From: Intestinibacillus massiliensis
GTDB taxonomy: Bacteria; Bacillota; Clostridia; Oscillospirales; Butyricicoccaceae
Reading direction: 5' to 3'
Assembly (NCBI RefSeq): GCF_900155735.1
Contig: NZ_LT707050.1
Coordinates: forward strand, 55,051-119,050
DNA length: 64,000 nucleotides
In this document: piece by piece, positions 49,998 to 58,640 of the stretch
Layout: every line of letters starts with the position of its first letter
Numbering within the stretch: the stretch's first letter is position 1
Made by a program: the position numbers and the translations under genes
The notes under the pieces: generated by a model
What the model was told of the DNA's origin: nothing
What the model saw: the letters and a program-made list of their open reading frames with translations, nothing else
Database searches by the model: none

Positions 49998-50021
49998 ATA
50001 TTGTCCGCGGCGGGACAATAT
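49998..50021. promoter_or_regulatory. 24-bp inverted repeat in the sipL leader
   Basis: ATATTGTCC (49998-50006 as read on the minus strand in partner form) and GGACAATAT (50013-50021) are perfect 9-bp arms around a 6-nt GC spacer, about 41-64 nt before the sipL ATG. It can be a protein operator or an RNA hairpin. No sporulation sigma-factor box could be assigned with confidence. Confidence 0.5.
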
Positions 50022-50056
50022 GAGAAAAGCCTGTAAAAAAGGATGCCCGCGCAGGC

Positions 50057-50084
50057 AAAAAGCGGAGACGCCCGTCTCCGCTTT
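50057..50084 (-). terminator. Terminator after spoVM
   Basis: AAAGCGGAGAC (50059-50069) pairs with GTCTCCGCTTT (50074-50084) over GCCC; a TTTTT run follows on the minus strand, 7 nt beyond the spoVM stop. Confidence 0.85.
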
Positions 50085-50091
50085 CCCACAG

Positions 50092-50178
50092 TCAGTTTTC
50101 TTCCGGCTTGCCGATTTTAAACAGCTTGCGCAGGATACCGTTTAAGTATTTCGGGCTCTTCCAAACGACGACTTTCAC
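50092..50178 (-). CDS. spoVM: Stage V sporulation protein M, 28 residues
   Basis: A short amphipathic-helix peptide that marks the convex forespore membrane and anchors SpoIVA. The sequence begins MKVVVWKSPKYLNGILRK, matching the SpoVM pattern of a short strand, a proline and glycine at the hinge, then an amphipathic helix with basic face; it ends KPEEN. Translation starts at GTG (50176-50178) after GGAGGTGGGATAA. It lies one unit upstream of sipL-spoIVA, next to its functional partner, and has its own terminator. Confidence 0.9.
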   Translation of the reverse strand: MKVVVWKSPKYLNGILRKLFKIGKPEEN

Positions 50179-50216
50179 TTATCCCACCTCCTCCAAATGA
50201 ACTGGGGCTTTTGCAC

Positions 50217-50363
50217 TCATTGCCGCAGGAGCAGCACGCCCACGGCAATCAGCAGCGTCCCTAAAACCCATACGGTGCACCATGACGGCAGCAGGCCGCC
50301 GATCAGGACGCCAAGCCCGAGGGCCGCTGCCGCCAAACCGATCGCTCCCGGAAAGCATCCCAT
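50217..50363 (-). CDS. Small two-helix membrane protein upstream of spoVM
   Basis: A 48-residue frame starting MGCFPGAIGLAAAALGLGVL with two hydrophobic segments (about 7-25 and 29-46) split by a PSWC turn, ending in LLLRQ. GGAG stands 9 nt before the ATG. It lies 38 nt before spoVM on the same strand, so both are probably in one transcript. No named family is recognised; location suggests a sporulation role (inference). Confidence 0.6.
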   Translation of the reverse strand: MGCFPGAIGLAAAALGLGVLIGGLLPSWCTVWVLGTLLIAVGVLLLRQ

Positions 50364-50436
50364 GGCATCACGCTCCTATCCCAGTATAAGCGCGCGCCCC
50401 CGGATGGGTGCAAGAATCTTTGCGCCGCCCCGCGAC

Positions 50437-50452
50437 ACCCAATATTTAGTGG
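50437..50452. promoter_or_regulatory. NrdR-box-like site upstream of nrdD
   Basis: ACCCAATATTTAGTGG fits the NrdR consensus acaCwAtATaTwGtgt at 13 of 16 positions. It lies about 120 bp before the nrdD promoter -10 box. NrdR usually binds two boxes; a second good copy at the expected 31-32 bp spacing was not found. Confidence 0.5.
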
Positions 50453-50569
50453 CATTTTCTTGTCAACCCCACAACAGGTATCTTTTTGCTTTTCTACAGG
50501 ATATCGTAATTTGGCATTTTGGGGCGCTTTCTTTTGTATGGTTTGTTCCTATCGCAACCCCTATGGAAG

Positions 50570-50578
50570 TGATATAAT
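50570..50578 (+). promoter_or_regulatory. Extended -10 promoter of nrdD
   Basis: TGATATAAT (extended -10, TATAAT at 50573-50578) with no good -35 box, 32 nt before the nrdD ATG. Confidence 0.6.
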
Positions 50579-50610
50579 GGGAAAGCATTTCAGATAAGAG
50601 GAGGGTCGAT

Positions 50611-52731
50611 ATGATCTATGTGATAAAGAAGGATAACACGCGCGAGGAGTTCAACGTCCAAAAGGTCGTTGCCGCCGTTAATAAGTCGGCGTACCGTGCG
50701 CTTGTCGAATTTACGCCCGAGGAAATCGGTTTTATCTGCGGCTATGTCGAGGATACCGTACGGCAAATGAAGGTCAGCGAGGTCAAAATCGCGCAGATGC
50801 ACAATATCGTCGAGGCCGCGCTCGAAGCGGTGCGGCCGGAGGTCGCCAAGAGCTACCGCGACTACCGCAACTACAAGCAGGACTTCGTCGGCATGCTGGA
50901 CAGCGTCTATAAAAAAAGCCAGTCGATCATGTACATCGGCGACAAGGAGAATTCCAATACGGATTCCGCCCTTGTCTCCACCAAGCGCAGCCTGATCTTC
51001 AACCAGCTCAACAAGGAGCTGTACCAGAAGTTCTTCATGACGACCGAGGAACTGCAGGCCTGCCGCGACGGCTATATCTACATCCACGACATGTCCGCCC
51101 GCCGCGATACGATGAACTGCTGCCTGTTTGACGTCGGCAACGTGCTGCGCGGCGGGTTTGAGATGGGCAACCTGTGGTATAACGAGCCGAAAACGCTGAA
51201 CGTTGCGTTCGACGTAATCGGCGACATCGTGCTCTCGGCGGCGAGCCAGCAGTACGGCGGCTTTACCGTGCCGGGCGTGGACAAGCTGCTCGAGCCTTAC
51301 GCGGAGCGCAGCTATGCGATGCTGACCGAAAAATACGCCCGCCTCGGCCTGTCCCCGGAGGCCGTCGAGCGCGAGGTCATGGCGGATATCCTGAACGACT
51401 TCGAGCAGGGCTTCCAGGGCTGGGAGTACAAGTTTAACACCGTCGCCTCCAGCCGCGGCGATTACCCCTTCATCACGATGACCATGGGCACCGGCGCCGG
51501 GCGCTTTGCCAAGCTTGCCTCCATCACGATGCTGAATGTGCGCCGCAAGGGCCAGGGCAAGAAGGGGCAAAAAAAACCCGTCCTCTTCCCCAAGATCGTT
51601 TTCCTGTATGATGAAAACCTGCACGGCCCCGGCAAACCGCTGGAGGACGTGTTTGAGGCCGGCATCCTGTGTTCCTCCAAGGCCATGTACCCGGACTGGC
51701 TCAGCCTGACGGGCGAGGGCTACGTCCCCTCGATGTACAAACAGTACGGCGAGATCATCAGCCCGATGGGCTGCCGCGCCTTCCTGTCCCCCTGGTATGA
51801 GCGGGGCGGTATGAAGCCCGCGGACGAAAACGACCGCCCGGTCTTTGTCGGCCGGTGGAACATCGGCGCGGTTTCACTGCACCTGCCGATGATCCTGGCC
51901 AAGGCGCGGCAGGAAAACCGCCCCTTCCACGAGGTGCTCGACTATTACCTGGAGCTGATCCGCAAGCTGCATATCCGCACCTATGCCTACCTGGGCGAGA
52001 TGCGCGCCTCCACCAACCCGCTGGCCTACTGCGAGGGCGGCTTTTACGGCGGCCGCCTCGGCCTGCATGAGAAAATCAAGCCGATCCTGAAAACCGCGAC
52101 CGCCTCCTTCGGCATCACGGCTCTCAATGAATTGCAGCAGCTTTATAACGGCAAATCCCTGGTGGAGGACGGCGCTTTTGCGCTTGAAACGCTGCAGTAT
52201 ATCAACGACAAGGTCGCGCAGTTTAAGGAGGAGGACGGCAACCTGTACGCCATCTACGGCACGCCGGCCGAAAGCCTTTGCGGCTTGCAGGTGCAGCAGT
52301 TCCGCGAGAAATACGGAATTGTCGAGGGCGTGTCCGACCGTGAATACGTGTCGAACAGCTTCCACTGCCATGTAGCCGAGGAAATCACGCCGGTCGAGAA
52401 GCAGGACTTTGAAAACCGCTTCTGGAACCTGTGCAACGGCGGGAAGATCCAGTATGTAAAGTACCCGATTGATTATAACCTGGACGCCATCCGCACGCTG
52501 GTGCGCCGCGCGATGCGGCTCGGCTTTTACGAGGGCGTCAACCTGTCGCTGTCCTATTGCGACGATTGCGGCCACGAGGAGCTGGAAATGGACGTATGCC
52601 CCAAGTGCGGCAGCCACAACCTGACCAAGATCGACCGCATGAACGGCTACCTGTCCTACTCCCGCGTCAAGGGGGATACCCGCCTGAACGAAGCCAAGAT
52701 GGCGGAAATTGCAGAAAGAAAGAGCATGTGA
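50611..52731 (+). CDS. nrdD: Anaerobic ribonucleoside-triphosphate reductase (class III)
   Basis: A 706-residue glycyl-radical enzyme reducing NTPs to dNTPs without oxygen. An ATP-cone (about 1-90) gives allosteric control; the barrel follows. Near the C-terminus a zinc site is formed by CDDCG and CPKCG, and the glycyl-radical loop is RMNGYL with Gly679. It is activated by NrdG, whose gene follows at once. The ATG follows AGGAGGG. The presence of class III and absence of other RNR genes in the window fits strict anaerobiosis. Confidence 0.97.
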   Translation: MIYVIKKDNTREEFNVQKVVAAVNKSAYRALVEFTPEEIGFICGYVEDTVRQMKVSEVKIAQMHNIVEAALEAVRPEVAKSYRDYRNYKQDFVGMLDSVYKKSQSIMYIGDKENSNTDSALVSTKRSLIFNQLNKELYQKFFMTTEELQACRDGYIYIHDMSARRDTMNCCLFDVGNVLRGGFEMGNLWYNEPKTLNVAFDVIGDIVLSAASQQYGGFTVPGVDKLLEPYAERSYAMLTEKYARLGLSPEAVEREVMADILNDFEQGFQGWEYKFNTVASSRGDYPFITMTMGTGAGRFAKLASITMLNVRRKGQGKKGQKKPVLFPKIVFLYDENLHGPGKPLEDVFEAGILCSSKAMYPDWLSLTGEGYVPSMYKQYGEIISPMGCRAFLSPWYERGGMKPADENDRPVFVGRWNIGAVSLHLPMILAKARQENRPFHEVLDYYLELIRKLHIRTYAYLGEMRASTNPLAYCEGGFYGGRLGLHEKIKPILKTATASFGITALNELQQLYNGKSLVEDGAFALETLQYINDKVAQFKEEDGNLYAIYGTPAESLCGLQVQQFREKYGIVEGVSDREYVSNSFHCHVAEEITPVEKQDFENRFWNLCNGGKIQYVKYPIDYNLDAIRTLVRRAMRLGFYEGVNLSLSYCDDCGHEELEMDVCPKCGSHNLTKIDRMNGYLSYSRVKGDTRLNEAKMAEIAERKSM

Positions 52732-52732
52732 G

Positions 52733-53224
52733 ATGCGATACCACAACATTACAAAAGACGATATGAAAAATGGGGACGGCCTGCGCGCCGTCCTCTGGCT
52801 TGCCGGCTGCGAGCACGCCTGTCCCGGCTGCCACAACCCGGTGACCTGGGATGCGGCCGGCGGCCTGCCGTTCGACCAGGCGGCGCGGGACGAGCTGTTT
52901 GCCGAGCTTTCCAAGGACTACGTGGCGGGCGTGACCTTCTCGGGCGGCGACCCGCTGCACCCGCAGAACCGCGACGGCGTCGCGGCCCTGTCCCGCGAAA
53001 TCCGCGCGCGTTTCCCCGGTAAGACCATCTGGCTATATACCGGCTACCTGTGGGAGGCCTGCCGCGGCCTGGAAGCCGTGCGGCTTGCCGATGTACTCGT
53101 CGACGGGCCGTTTCTCCGGGAACAGGCGGTTTCCACCCTGCACTGGCGCGGCAGCGCAAACCAGCGCATTATTGACGTGCGGCGCACGCTGGCGGAAAAT
53201 CAGCTTGTGCTGCATGCGGAATAG
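52733..53224 (+). CDS. nrdG: Anaerobic RNR activating protein (radical SAM)
   Basis: A 163-residue radical SAM activase that forms the glycyl radical on NrdD. The cluster motif is CEHACPGC (Cys26, Cys30, Cys33), with FSGGDPLHP as the SAM-binding GGE-like motif. The start ATG 52733 is one base after the nrdD stop, giving tight coupling; the open frame begins earlier within nrdD. Confidence 0.96.
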   Translation: MRYHNITKDDMKNGDGLRAVLWLAGCEHACPGCHNPVTWDAAGGLPFDQAARDELFAELSKDYVAGVTFSGGDPLHPQNRDGVAALSREIRARFPGKTIWLYTGYLWEACRGLEAVRLADVLVDGPFLREQAVSTLHWRGSANQRIIDVRRTLAENQLVLHAE

Positions 53225-53238
53225 GAGTATAATCTGAC

Positions 53239-53745
53239 ATGGAACGAATTGCAAAATTTCACAAGGTGAGCCTGCCGCAGTTCCTCGCGGACTGGACTGA
53301 AACCTTCGGCGGCGCCGAGGACGAGGCGCGCGCGGCGTATGACGGCGTACGCCTGCCCGTGCGGGCGACCGCCGGCTCCGCCGGATATGATTTCTTCGCC
53401 CCCAAAACGCTGACGCTCGCGCCCGGCGAAACCGTCAAGGTGCCGACCGGCGTGCGCGCGCAGATGCAAAACGGCTGGGTGCTGCAGATTTTCCCGCGCT
53501 CCGGGCTGGGGTTTAAATACCGCCTGCAAATGGACAACACCGTCGGCATCATCGACAGCGACTATTTCGGCGCGCAGAACGAGGGGCACATCTTCATCAA
53601 GATGACCAACTGCACAAACAGCGGGAAAACCGTTGAAATCCCCTGCGGCAGCGGCTTTGCGCAGGGCGTTTTCCTGCCCTTCGGCATCACGGAGGACGAC
53701 GGGGCGGGCGCCCAGCGGCGCGGCGGCTTCGGCAGCACCACCTGA
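53239..53745 (+). CDS. dut: Deoxyuridine 5'-triphosphate nucleotidohydrolase
   Basis: A 168-residue trimeric dUTPase that hydrolyses dUTP to dUMP. Family motifs appear in order: GSAGYDF, PRSGLGFKY, NTVGIIDSDY (catalytic Asp), GSGFAQGVF and C-terminal RRGGFGSTT. An N-terminal extension of about 40 residues precedes motif 1. It follows nrdG by 14 nt, grouping dNTP production with dUTP removal. Confidence 0.94.
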   Translation: MERIAKFHKVSLPQFLADWTETFGGAEDEARAAYDGVRLPVRATAGSAGYDFFAPKTLTLAPGETVKVPTGVRAQMQNGWVLQIFPRSGLGFKYRLQMDNTVGIIDSDYFGAQNEGHIFIKMTNCTNSGKTVEIPCGSGFAQGVFLPFGITEDDGAGAQRRGGFGSTT

Positions 53746-53792
53746 CCTTTGTAAATTCCAAATACATTACATATATACGGAGGATTTACACC

Positions 53793-54326
53793 ATGAATAC
53801 CGCAGATTGCATCCTGTCCCGCCGCAGCGTCCGTGCTTTCCAGGACAAGCCCGTCCCGCACGCGCTGTTTGAGGAAATCGTCGGCCTTGCGGCATACGCG
53901 CCTTCCTGGAAAAACACCCAGATCACGCGATACATCGCGATCGAGGACAAGGCCATGATCGCCGAGATTGCGGAAAAGTACGCCCCGTTCAACGCGCACG
54001 TGCTTTCCACCTGCCCCCTGCTGGTTGCGGCGACCGTCATCAAAAAGCGTTCCGGCTACGAGCGCGACGGCTCCTTCACGACCGACCGTGGCGACGGCTG
54101 GCAGATGTTTGATTGCGGTATCGCCTGCCAGACGCTGAGCCTTGCGGCGCACGACAACGGCCTGGGCGCTGTCATCATGGGGGTTTTCGACCGGCCGGCG
54201 CTCGAAAAGTACCTTGCGGTACCGGACGACCGCGAACTGGTTGCGCTGGTTGCCATGGGCTATCCGGCGGAAGAACCCGCGGCGCCGCGCCGTAAGCCGG
54301 TGGAAGAACTCCTTTCCTGGCGGTAA
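53793..54326 (+). CDS. Nitroreductase-family FMN protein
   Basis: A 177-residue NAD(P)H-dependent flavoprotein. It begins with SRRSVRAFQDKPV (FMN phosphate loop) and has the usual SWKNTQ and MGYPAEEP segments of short nitroreductases. The natural substrate is unknown. The ATG follows CGGAGG. It may be cotranscribed with nrdDG-dut, since no terminator precedes it, and it ends in a strong bidirectional terminator. Confidence 0.9.
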   Translation: MNTADCILSRRSVRAFQDKPVPHALFEEIVGLAAYAPSWKNTQITRYIAIEDKAMIAEIAEKYAPFNAHVLSTCPLLVAATVIKKRSGYERDGSFTTDRGDGWQMFDCGIACQTLSLAAHDNGLGAVIMGVFDRPALEKYLAVPDDRELVALVAMGYPAEEPAAPRRKPVEELLSWR

Positions 54327-54333
54327 AACCGTA

Positions 54334-54371
54334 TAAAAAAGCCCCGGAAGCTATTGCTTCCGGGGCTTTTA
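54334..54371. terminator. Bidirectional terminator between nitroreductase and rluD genes
   Basis: AAAAAGCCCCGGAAGC pairs with GCTTCCGGGGCTTTT over a 4-nt loop (54335-54370). Confidence 0.93.
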
Positions 54372-55292
54372 TCATGTCATTTTTTCAAGCTTTTGCAGGA
54401 TTTCTTCAAAAGACGCCGGGCGCGGGGCGGTAAACGACAGTTCCTCCCCGGTCGCCGGGTGGGTCAGCGTCAGCCGCCATGCATGCAGGCATTGCCCGCC
54501 GATTCCCGCGAAACGGTCCTTGGGCTGCCCGTATAGCGGGTCGCCGATGATCGGGTGCCCGATCGCCGCCATATGCACGCGGATTTGATGCGTCCGCCCG
54601 GTCTCCAGTTCAAAACGCAGATGCGTGTAGCCGGGATAGCGCGCAACCACCGTAAAGTGCGTGACCGCCTCCCGCCCGTCCGGCACGACGGCCATCTTCT
54701 TGCGGTCGGTCCGGTGGCGGCCGACCGGCTTGTCGACCGTGCCGGCGTCCTCACGCACGGTACCGCATACGATCGCCTCGTACTCCCGGCGCACCGCGTG
54801 CCGCTGGATCTGCGCGGCCAGGTGCTGGTGCGCGCGGTCGTTCTTTGCGACGACCAGCAGGCCGCTCGTGTCCTTGTCGATACGGTGCACGATGCCGGGG
54901 CGCAATTCGCCGTTGATGCCGGAAAGCCGCCCGCCGCAGTGGAACATGAGGGCGTTGACCAGCGTGCCGTCCCAGTTCCCCGCCGCCGGGTGCACGACCA
55001 TGCCGCGCGCCTTGTTCACCACAATGATATCCGCATCCTCATAAACGATGTCGAGCGGCAGATCCTGCGGCACAAGGCCAAGCTCCCGCACAGGCGGGCA
55101 ATCGACGGCCAGCGTTTCCCCGCCGCGGATTTTATAATTCTTTTTGACCGGCACGCCGTCCGCCGTCACATGCCCTTCGGCCAGCAGCTTTTGCACCGCG
55201 GAGCGCGTGGGCGCATCCTCCTGCGCGCTCAAATAGCTGTCCACACGCATGCCCGCGTCCTGCGCCCCTGGGATGTAAATACGCTGTTCCAT
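54372..55292 (-). CDS. rluD: RluA-family 23S rRNA pseudouridine synthase (RluD-like)
   Basis: A 306-residue enzyme with an N-terminal S4 RNA-binding domain (about 14-75, SYLSAQEDAPTRSAVQKLL) and the catalytic domain with HRIDKDTSGLLV, whose Asp is the nucleophile. RluA versus RluD specificity is not settled by sequence. The ATG overlaps the lspA stop (TAATG), the classical lspA-rluD coupling; the frame extends further upstream into lspA. Confidence 0.93.
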   Translation of the reverse strand: MEQRIYIPGAQDAGMRVDSYLSAQEDAPTRSAVQKLLAEGHVTADGVPVKKNYKIRGGETLAVDCPPVRELGLVPQDLPLDIVYEDADIIVVNKARGMVVHPAAGNWDGTLVNALMFHCGGRLSGINGELRPGIVHRIDKDTSGLLVVAKNDRAHQHLAAQIQRHAVRREYEAIVCGTVREDAGTVDKPVGRHRTDRKKMAVVPDGREAVTHFTVVARYPGYTHLRFELETGRTHQIRVHMAAIGHPIIGDPLYGQPKDRFAGIGGQCLHAWRLTLTHPATGEELSFTAPRPASFEEILQKLEKMT

Positions 55293-55753
55293 TACTTCTT
55301 TACCGCCTTGTCGTGCTGGAAAAGCAGGTAATAGGCGAACAGCACCCCGCCGACGCAAACGAAAATATCCGCGACGTTAAATACCGGGAAATGGATCAGC
55401 CGGAAATCGAACAGGTCGACGACAAAATGCCGGAAGATACGGTCGAGCAGGTTGCCGACCGCGCCGCCCGCGACGATGTACAGCGACCAGCGGCCGAGCG
55501 CGCTGCGCACCAGCCCCCGCCGTACGGCGATCACGATTGCGCACAGGATCGCAATTGTCAGCAGCACAAACAGCCAAATCTGGTTTTGCAGCACGCTGAA
55601 CGCCGCGCCGCGGTTCTCGACATAGGTCAGGTGGAAGACGTTTTCAATCAGCGGGATCGTGTGCCCGGGCGCGGCCTGCAGTGCCGTTACCGCCCAATAT
55701 TTCACCAGCTGATCCGCCGCGACCATCAGAATAATTGCTATAATAGCGACCAT
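55292..55753 (-). CDS. lspA: Lipoprotein signal peptidase (signal peptidase II)
   Basis: A 153-residue membrane aspartyl protease that removes signal peptides from prolipoproteins. Four helices are seen, with catalytic aspartates in GNLLDR and VVDLFDF. The start is placed at the ATG 55753 because AAGGAG lies 9 nt before it; the ATG at 55771 has no ribosome-binding site and lies against a terminator stem. Clients in this window include the alkaline phosphatase and the sugar-binding lipoprotein. Confidence 0.94.
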   Translation of the reverse strand: MVAIIAIILMVAADQLVKYWAVTALQAAPGHTIPLIENVFHLTYVENRGAAFSVLQNQIWLFVLLTIAILCAIVIAVRRGLVRSALGRWSLYIVAGGAVGNLLDRIFRHFVVDLFDFRLIHFPVFNVADIFVCVGGVLFAYYLLFQHDKAVKK

Positions 55754-55775
55754 AAGCCCCTTCTCCTTCATAAGT

Positions 55776-55806
55776 AAAAGGGCAGGCGGTATGCCTGCCC
55801 TTTTTT
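55776..55806 (-). terminator. Terminator between ileS and lspA
   Basis: AAAGGGCAGGC pairs with GCCTGCCCTTT over GGTAT, with T-runs on both sides. It lies after the ileS stop and about 20 nt before lspA, so lspA expression needs read-through or a promoter inside this short gap. Confidence 0.85.
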
Positions 55807-55814
55807 ACGTGATA

Positions 55815-58592
55815 TCAGCCGACCACGCTGGCGCAGCGGGCGCACAGCTCCGGATGCTTGGCATTTTCGCCGATGGTTTTGGATATCTTCCAGCAGCGCA
55901 GGCACTTGTTGCCCGCTGCGCGTACGACCTTGATCGAAACGCCCGGCCAGCCTTCTTCCGTGTAGCCTTCGCCCTCGCCGGCAACCAGTTCCAGCTTGGA
56001 AACGATGCACAGGTCGGCGAGGTCTTCGCCGAAGTCCGGGGCTTCCGGCATATAGACGGTCACTGCGGCCTCAAGCGGCTTGCCGATGACCTTCTCATTG
56101 CGCGCCGCCTCAAGCGCCTTGTTGACCCAGTCGCGGAGCTGGATGATCTTCGCCCACTTCTCGGCCTGCGCCTCCGCGAACGCCCAACCCTCGCAGGCCG
56201 CGGGCATTGCATTCAGCGCGGCGTTGCGCAGGTCGTCCCCGTCGCGGTGCGGCATGGCCTGCCAGATTTCATCCGCGGTGAAGCACAGGATGGGAGACAG
56301 CATGCGGACGAGCGCGTCCAGGATGAGATAAATCGTCGTTTGCGCGCTGCGGCGGCCAAGGCCGTCGGCGGCGTCGCAGTACAGGCGGTCCTTGATGACG
56401 TCCAGATAGAAGTTGGACATATCGACCACGCAGAAATTATGGATTGCGTGGAATACGGTGTGGAACTCATAGGCGTCATAGCCGCGGCGTACCTTGGCGG
56501 TCAGCTCGTTCAGCTTCATCAGCGCCCAGCGATCAAGCTCGGGCAGACGATCGTATGCGACCATATCGGCCTTGGGGTCGAACCCCGCGAGGTTGCCCAG
56601 GATATAGCGCGCGGTATTGCGGATCTTCAGGTAGTTCTGGGACAGGTGCTTGAGCATGTCCTTGGAAATACGCATGTCCTGGCGGTAATCCGCGGACGCG
56701 ACCCACAGGCGCATGACGTCCGCGCCGTACTCCTTCAGAATATCGTCCGGCGCGATGCCGTTGCCGAGGGACTTGGACATCTTCTGCCGCTCTTCGTCCA
56801 CGATCATGCCGTGCGTGATGACCGTCTTGTACGGCGCAACGCCCTTGGTCGCGATCGAGGTCAACATGGAGGACTGGAACCAGCCGCGGTACTGGTCGTT
56901 GCCTTCCAGATAGACGTCGGCCGGGAACTGCAGGTACGGGCGGCCGTCCAGCACTGCCGCGTGGCTGGAGCCGGAGTCAAACCATACGTCCATGGTGTCA
57001 GTTTCCTTCTCAAACCCGCTGCAGCCGCATTCGCAGCGCACATCGGCCGGCAGGATATCGGCGGCGTCCAGCTCGTACCAGGCATTGGAACCCTTCTCGG
57101 CGAACAGCTTTGCGACTGCCTCGATCGTTTCCTCGTTGACAAGCGGCTTGCCGCAGTCCTTACAGTAAAAAATCGGGATCGGCACGCCCCAGACGCGCTG
57201 GCGGGAGATACACCAATCCGAACGCTCCTGAATCATGGACACCATGCGTTCCTCGCCCCAGCCGGGCAGCCAGGTGATCTCACGGCAGGCCTTGACCGCG
57301 TCGTCCTTGAGCGCGTCGATCGAGCAGAACCACTGCTCGGTGGTGCGGAAGATGATCGGATTTTTGCAGCGCCAGCAGTGCGGGTAGGAGTGGACGATGT
57401 CCTCGACCGCGAGCAGCGCATTGCATGCCTTGAGGTCGTCAAGGATCACCGGCGTGGTCTTGTCATAGTACATGCCCGCGTACTTGCCCGCGTCCTCGGT
57501 CGCATAGCCCTTGCCGTCGACCGGCACGATGATCGGGATATCGTACTGCTGGCAGACAATATAGTCGTCCGCGCCGAAGCCCGGCGCCGTGTGGACGCAG
57601 CCGGTACCGGCGTCCAGCGTGACATGGTCGCCGCAGATGACGACGGAGTCGCGATCCATGATCGGGTGCCGCGTCTTCATCATCTCGAGGTCGGAACCCA
57701 TCAGCGTGCCGAGTACCTCCCAGGAAGCGATGCCCGCAGCCTTCATGACCGCTTCGGTCAGTTCCTTGGCGAGGACGTAAACGTCGCCGCCCGGCACCTT
57801 GACCAGGTCGTATTCAAAAACAGGGTTGACCGAGATCGCCAGGTTGCCCGGCAGGGTCCAGGTCGTGGTTGTCCAGATGACGAAATATACGTTGTCAAGA
57901 GAGCCGGTGATTGCGGACAGCTTGCCGCCTTTGTCGTCGGTCACGGCGAACTTGACATAGATCGAACTGCAAGGCTCGTCCTGGTACTCGATTTCCGCCT
58001 CCGCGAGCGCTGTCTCGTCGTGCGGGCACCAGTAAACCGGCTTCATACCCTTATAGATATAGCCCTTCTTGGCCATCTCGCCGAAAACGCGGATCTGCGC
58101 GGCCTCGTAGCCGTGCGTCAGCGTCAGGTACGGGTCGTCCCACTCGCCCACTACGCCGAGGCGCTTGAACTGCGTGCGCTGGGTGTCGACATGGTTGTGC
58201 GCGAATTCCTCGCACTTGGAGCGGAATTCCGCAACCGAGACCTTGTCGCGGTCCATGCCGTACGCCTTGATCGCCTGGCGCTCGATCGGCAGGCCGTGCG
58301 TATCCCAGCCCGGCACATACGGGGCTTTAAAGCCCGCCATGTTCTTATAGCGGACAATGAAATCCTTGAGGATCTTGTTGAGCGCATGGCCCATATGGAG
58401 GTTGCCGTTGGCATACGGGGGGCCGTCGTGCAGAATGAAGAGCGGCTTGCCCTCGTTCTTTTCCATCATTGTTTCATAAAGCTTTTGTGCTTCCCAGCCC
58501 TCCAGGAAGCCCGGCTCCCGCTTGGGCAGCCCTGCCCGCATCGGGAATTCGGTCTTCGGAAGGTTGACCGTGCTGTTGTAATCCTGCGGCAT
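55815..58592 (-). CDS. ileS: Isoleucyl-tRNA synthetase
   Basis: A 925-residue class I synthetase. The HIGH-type motif is HMGH (66-69, in GNLHMGHALN), the second motif KMSKS is intact (about 590), an editing CP1 domain separates them, and the C-terminal zinc site has CLRCW and CARCA. The start is the ATG at 58590-58592 (MPQDYNSTVN); the frame extends to 58631. No T-box leader lies upstream: only 48 nt separate it from divIVA, so it depends on that transcript. Confidence 0.97.
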   Translation of the reverse strand: MPQDYNSTVNLPKTEFPMRAGLPKREPGFLEGWEAQKLYETMMEKNEGKPLFILHDGPPYANGNLHMGHALNKILKDFIVRYKNMAGFKAPYVPGWDTHGLPIERQAIKAYGMDRDKVSVAEFRSKCEEFAHNHVDTQRTQFKRLGVVGEWDDPYLTLTHGYEAAQIRVFGEMAKKGYIYKGMKPVYWCPHDETALAEAEIEYQDEPCSSIYVKFAVTDDKGGKLSAITGSLDNVYFVIWTTTTWTLPGNLAISVNPVFEYDLVKVPGGDVYVLAKELTEAVMKAAGIASWEVLGTLMGSDLEMMKTRHPIMDRDSVVICGDHVTLDAGTGCVHTAPGFGADDYIVCQQYDIPIIVPVDGKGYATEDAGKYAGMYYDKTTPVILDDLKACNALLAVEDIVHSYPHCWRCKNPIIFRTTEQWFCSIDALKDDAVKACREITWLPGWGEERMVSMIQERSDWCISRQRVWGVPIPIFYCKDCGKPLVNEETIEAVAKLFAEKGSNAWYELDAADILPADVRCECGCSGFEKETDTMDVWFDSGSSHAAVLDGRPYLQFPADVYLEGNDQYRGWFQSSMLTSIATKGVAPYKTVITHGMIVDEERQKMSKSLGNGIAPDDILKEYGADVMRLWVASADYRQDMRISKDMLKHLSQNYLKIRNTARYILGNLAGFDPKADMVAYDRLPELDRWALMKLNELTAKVRRGYDAYEFHTVFHAIHNFCVVDMSNFYLDVIKDRLYCDAADGLGRRSAQTTIYLILDALVRMLSPILCFTADEIWQAMPHRDGDDLRNAALNAMPAACEGWAFAEAQAEKWAKIIQLRDWVNKALEAARNEKVIGKPLEAAVTVYMPEAPDFGEDLADLCIVSKLELVAGEGEGYTEEGWPGVSIKVVRAAGNKCLRCWKISKTIGENAKHPELCARCASVVG

Positions 58593-58640
58593 CGTACCGT
58601 TTCCGTCCTTTCGTGTTGACAAATCTATCAATTAATCTAT

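Noticed and set aside
55791..58619. 942-codon open frame on the plus strand
   Set aside because: Antisense shadow of ileS; no family motifs, and ileS is unambiguous.
58593..58640. T-box leader for ileS
   Set aside because: Only 48 nt lie between divIVA and ileS, too short for a T-box, and no TGGNACCGCG-like motif is present.
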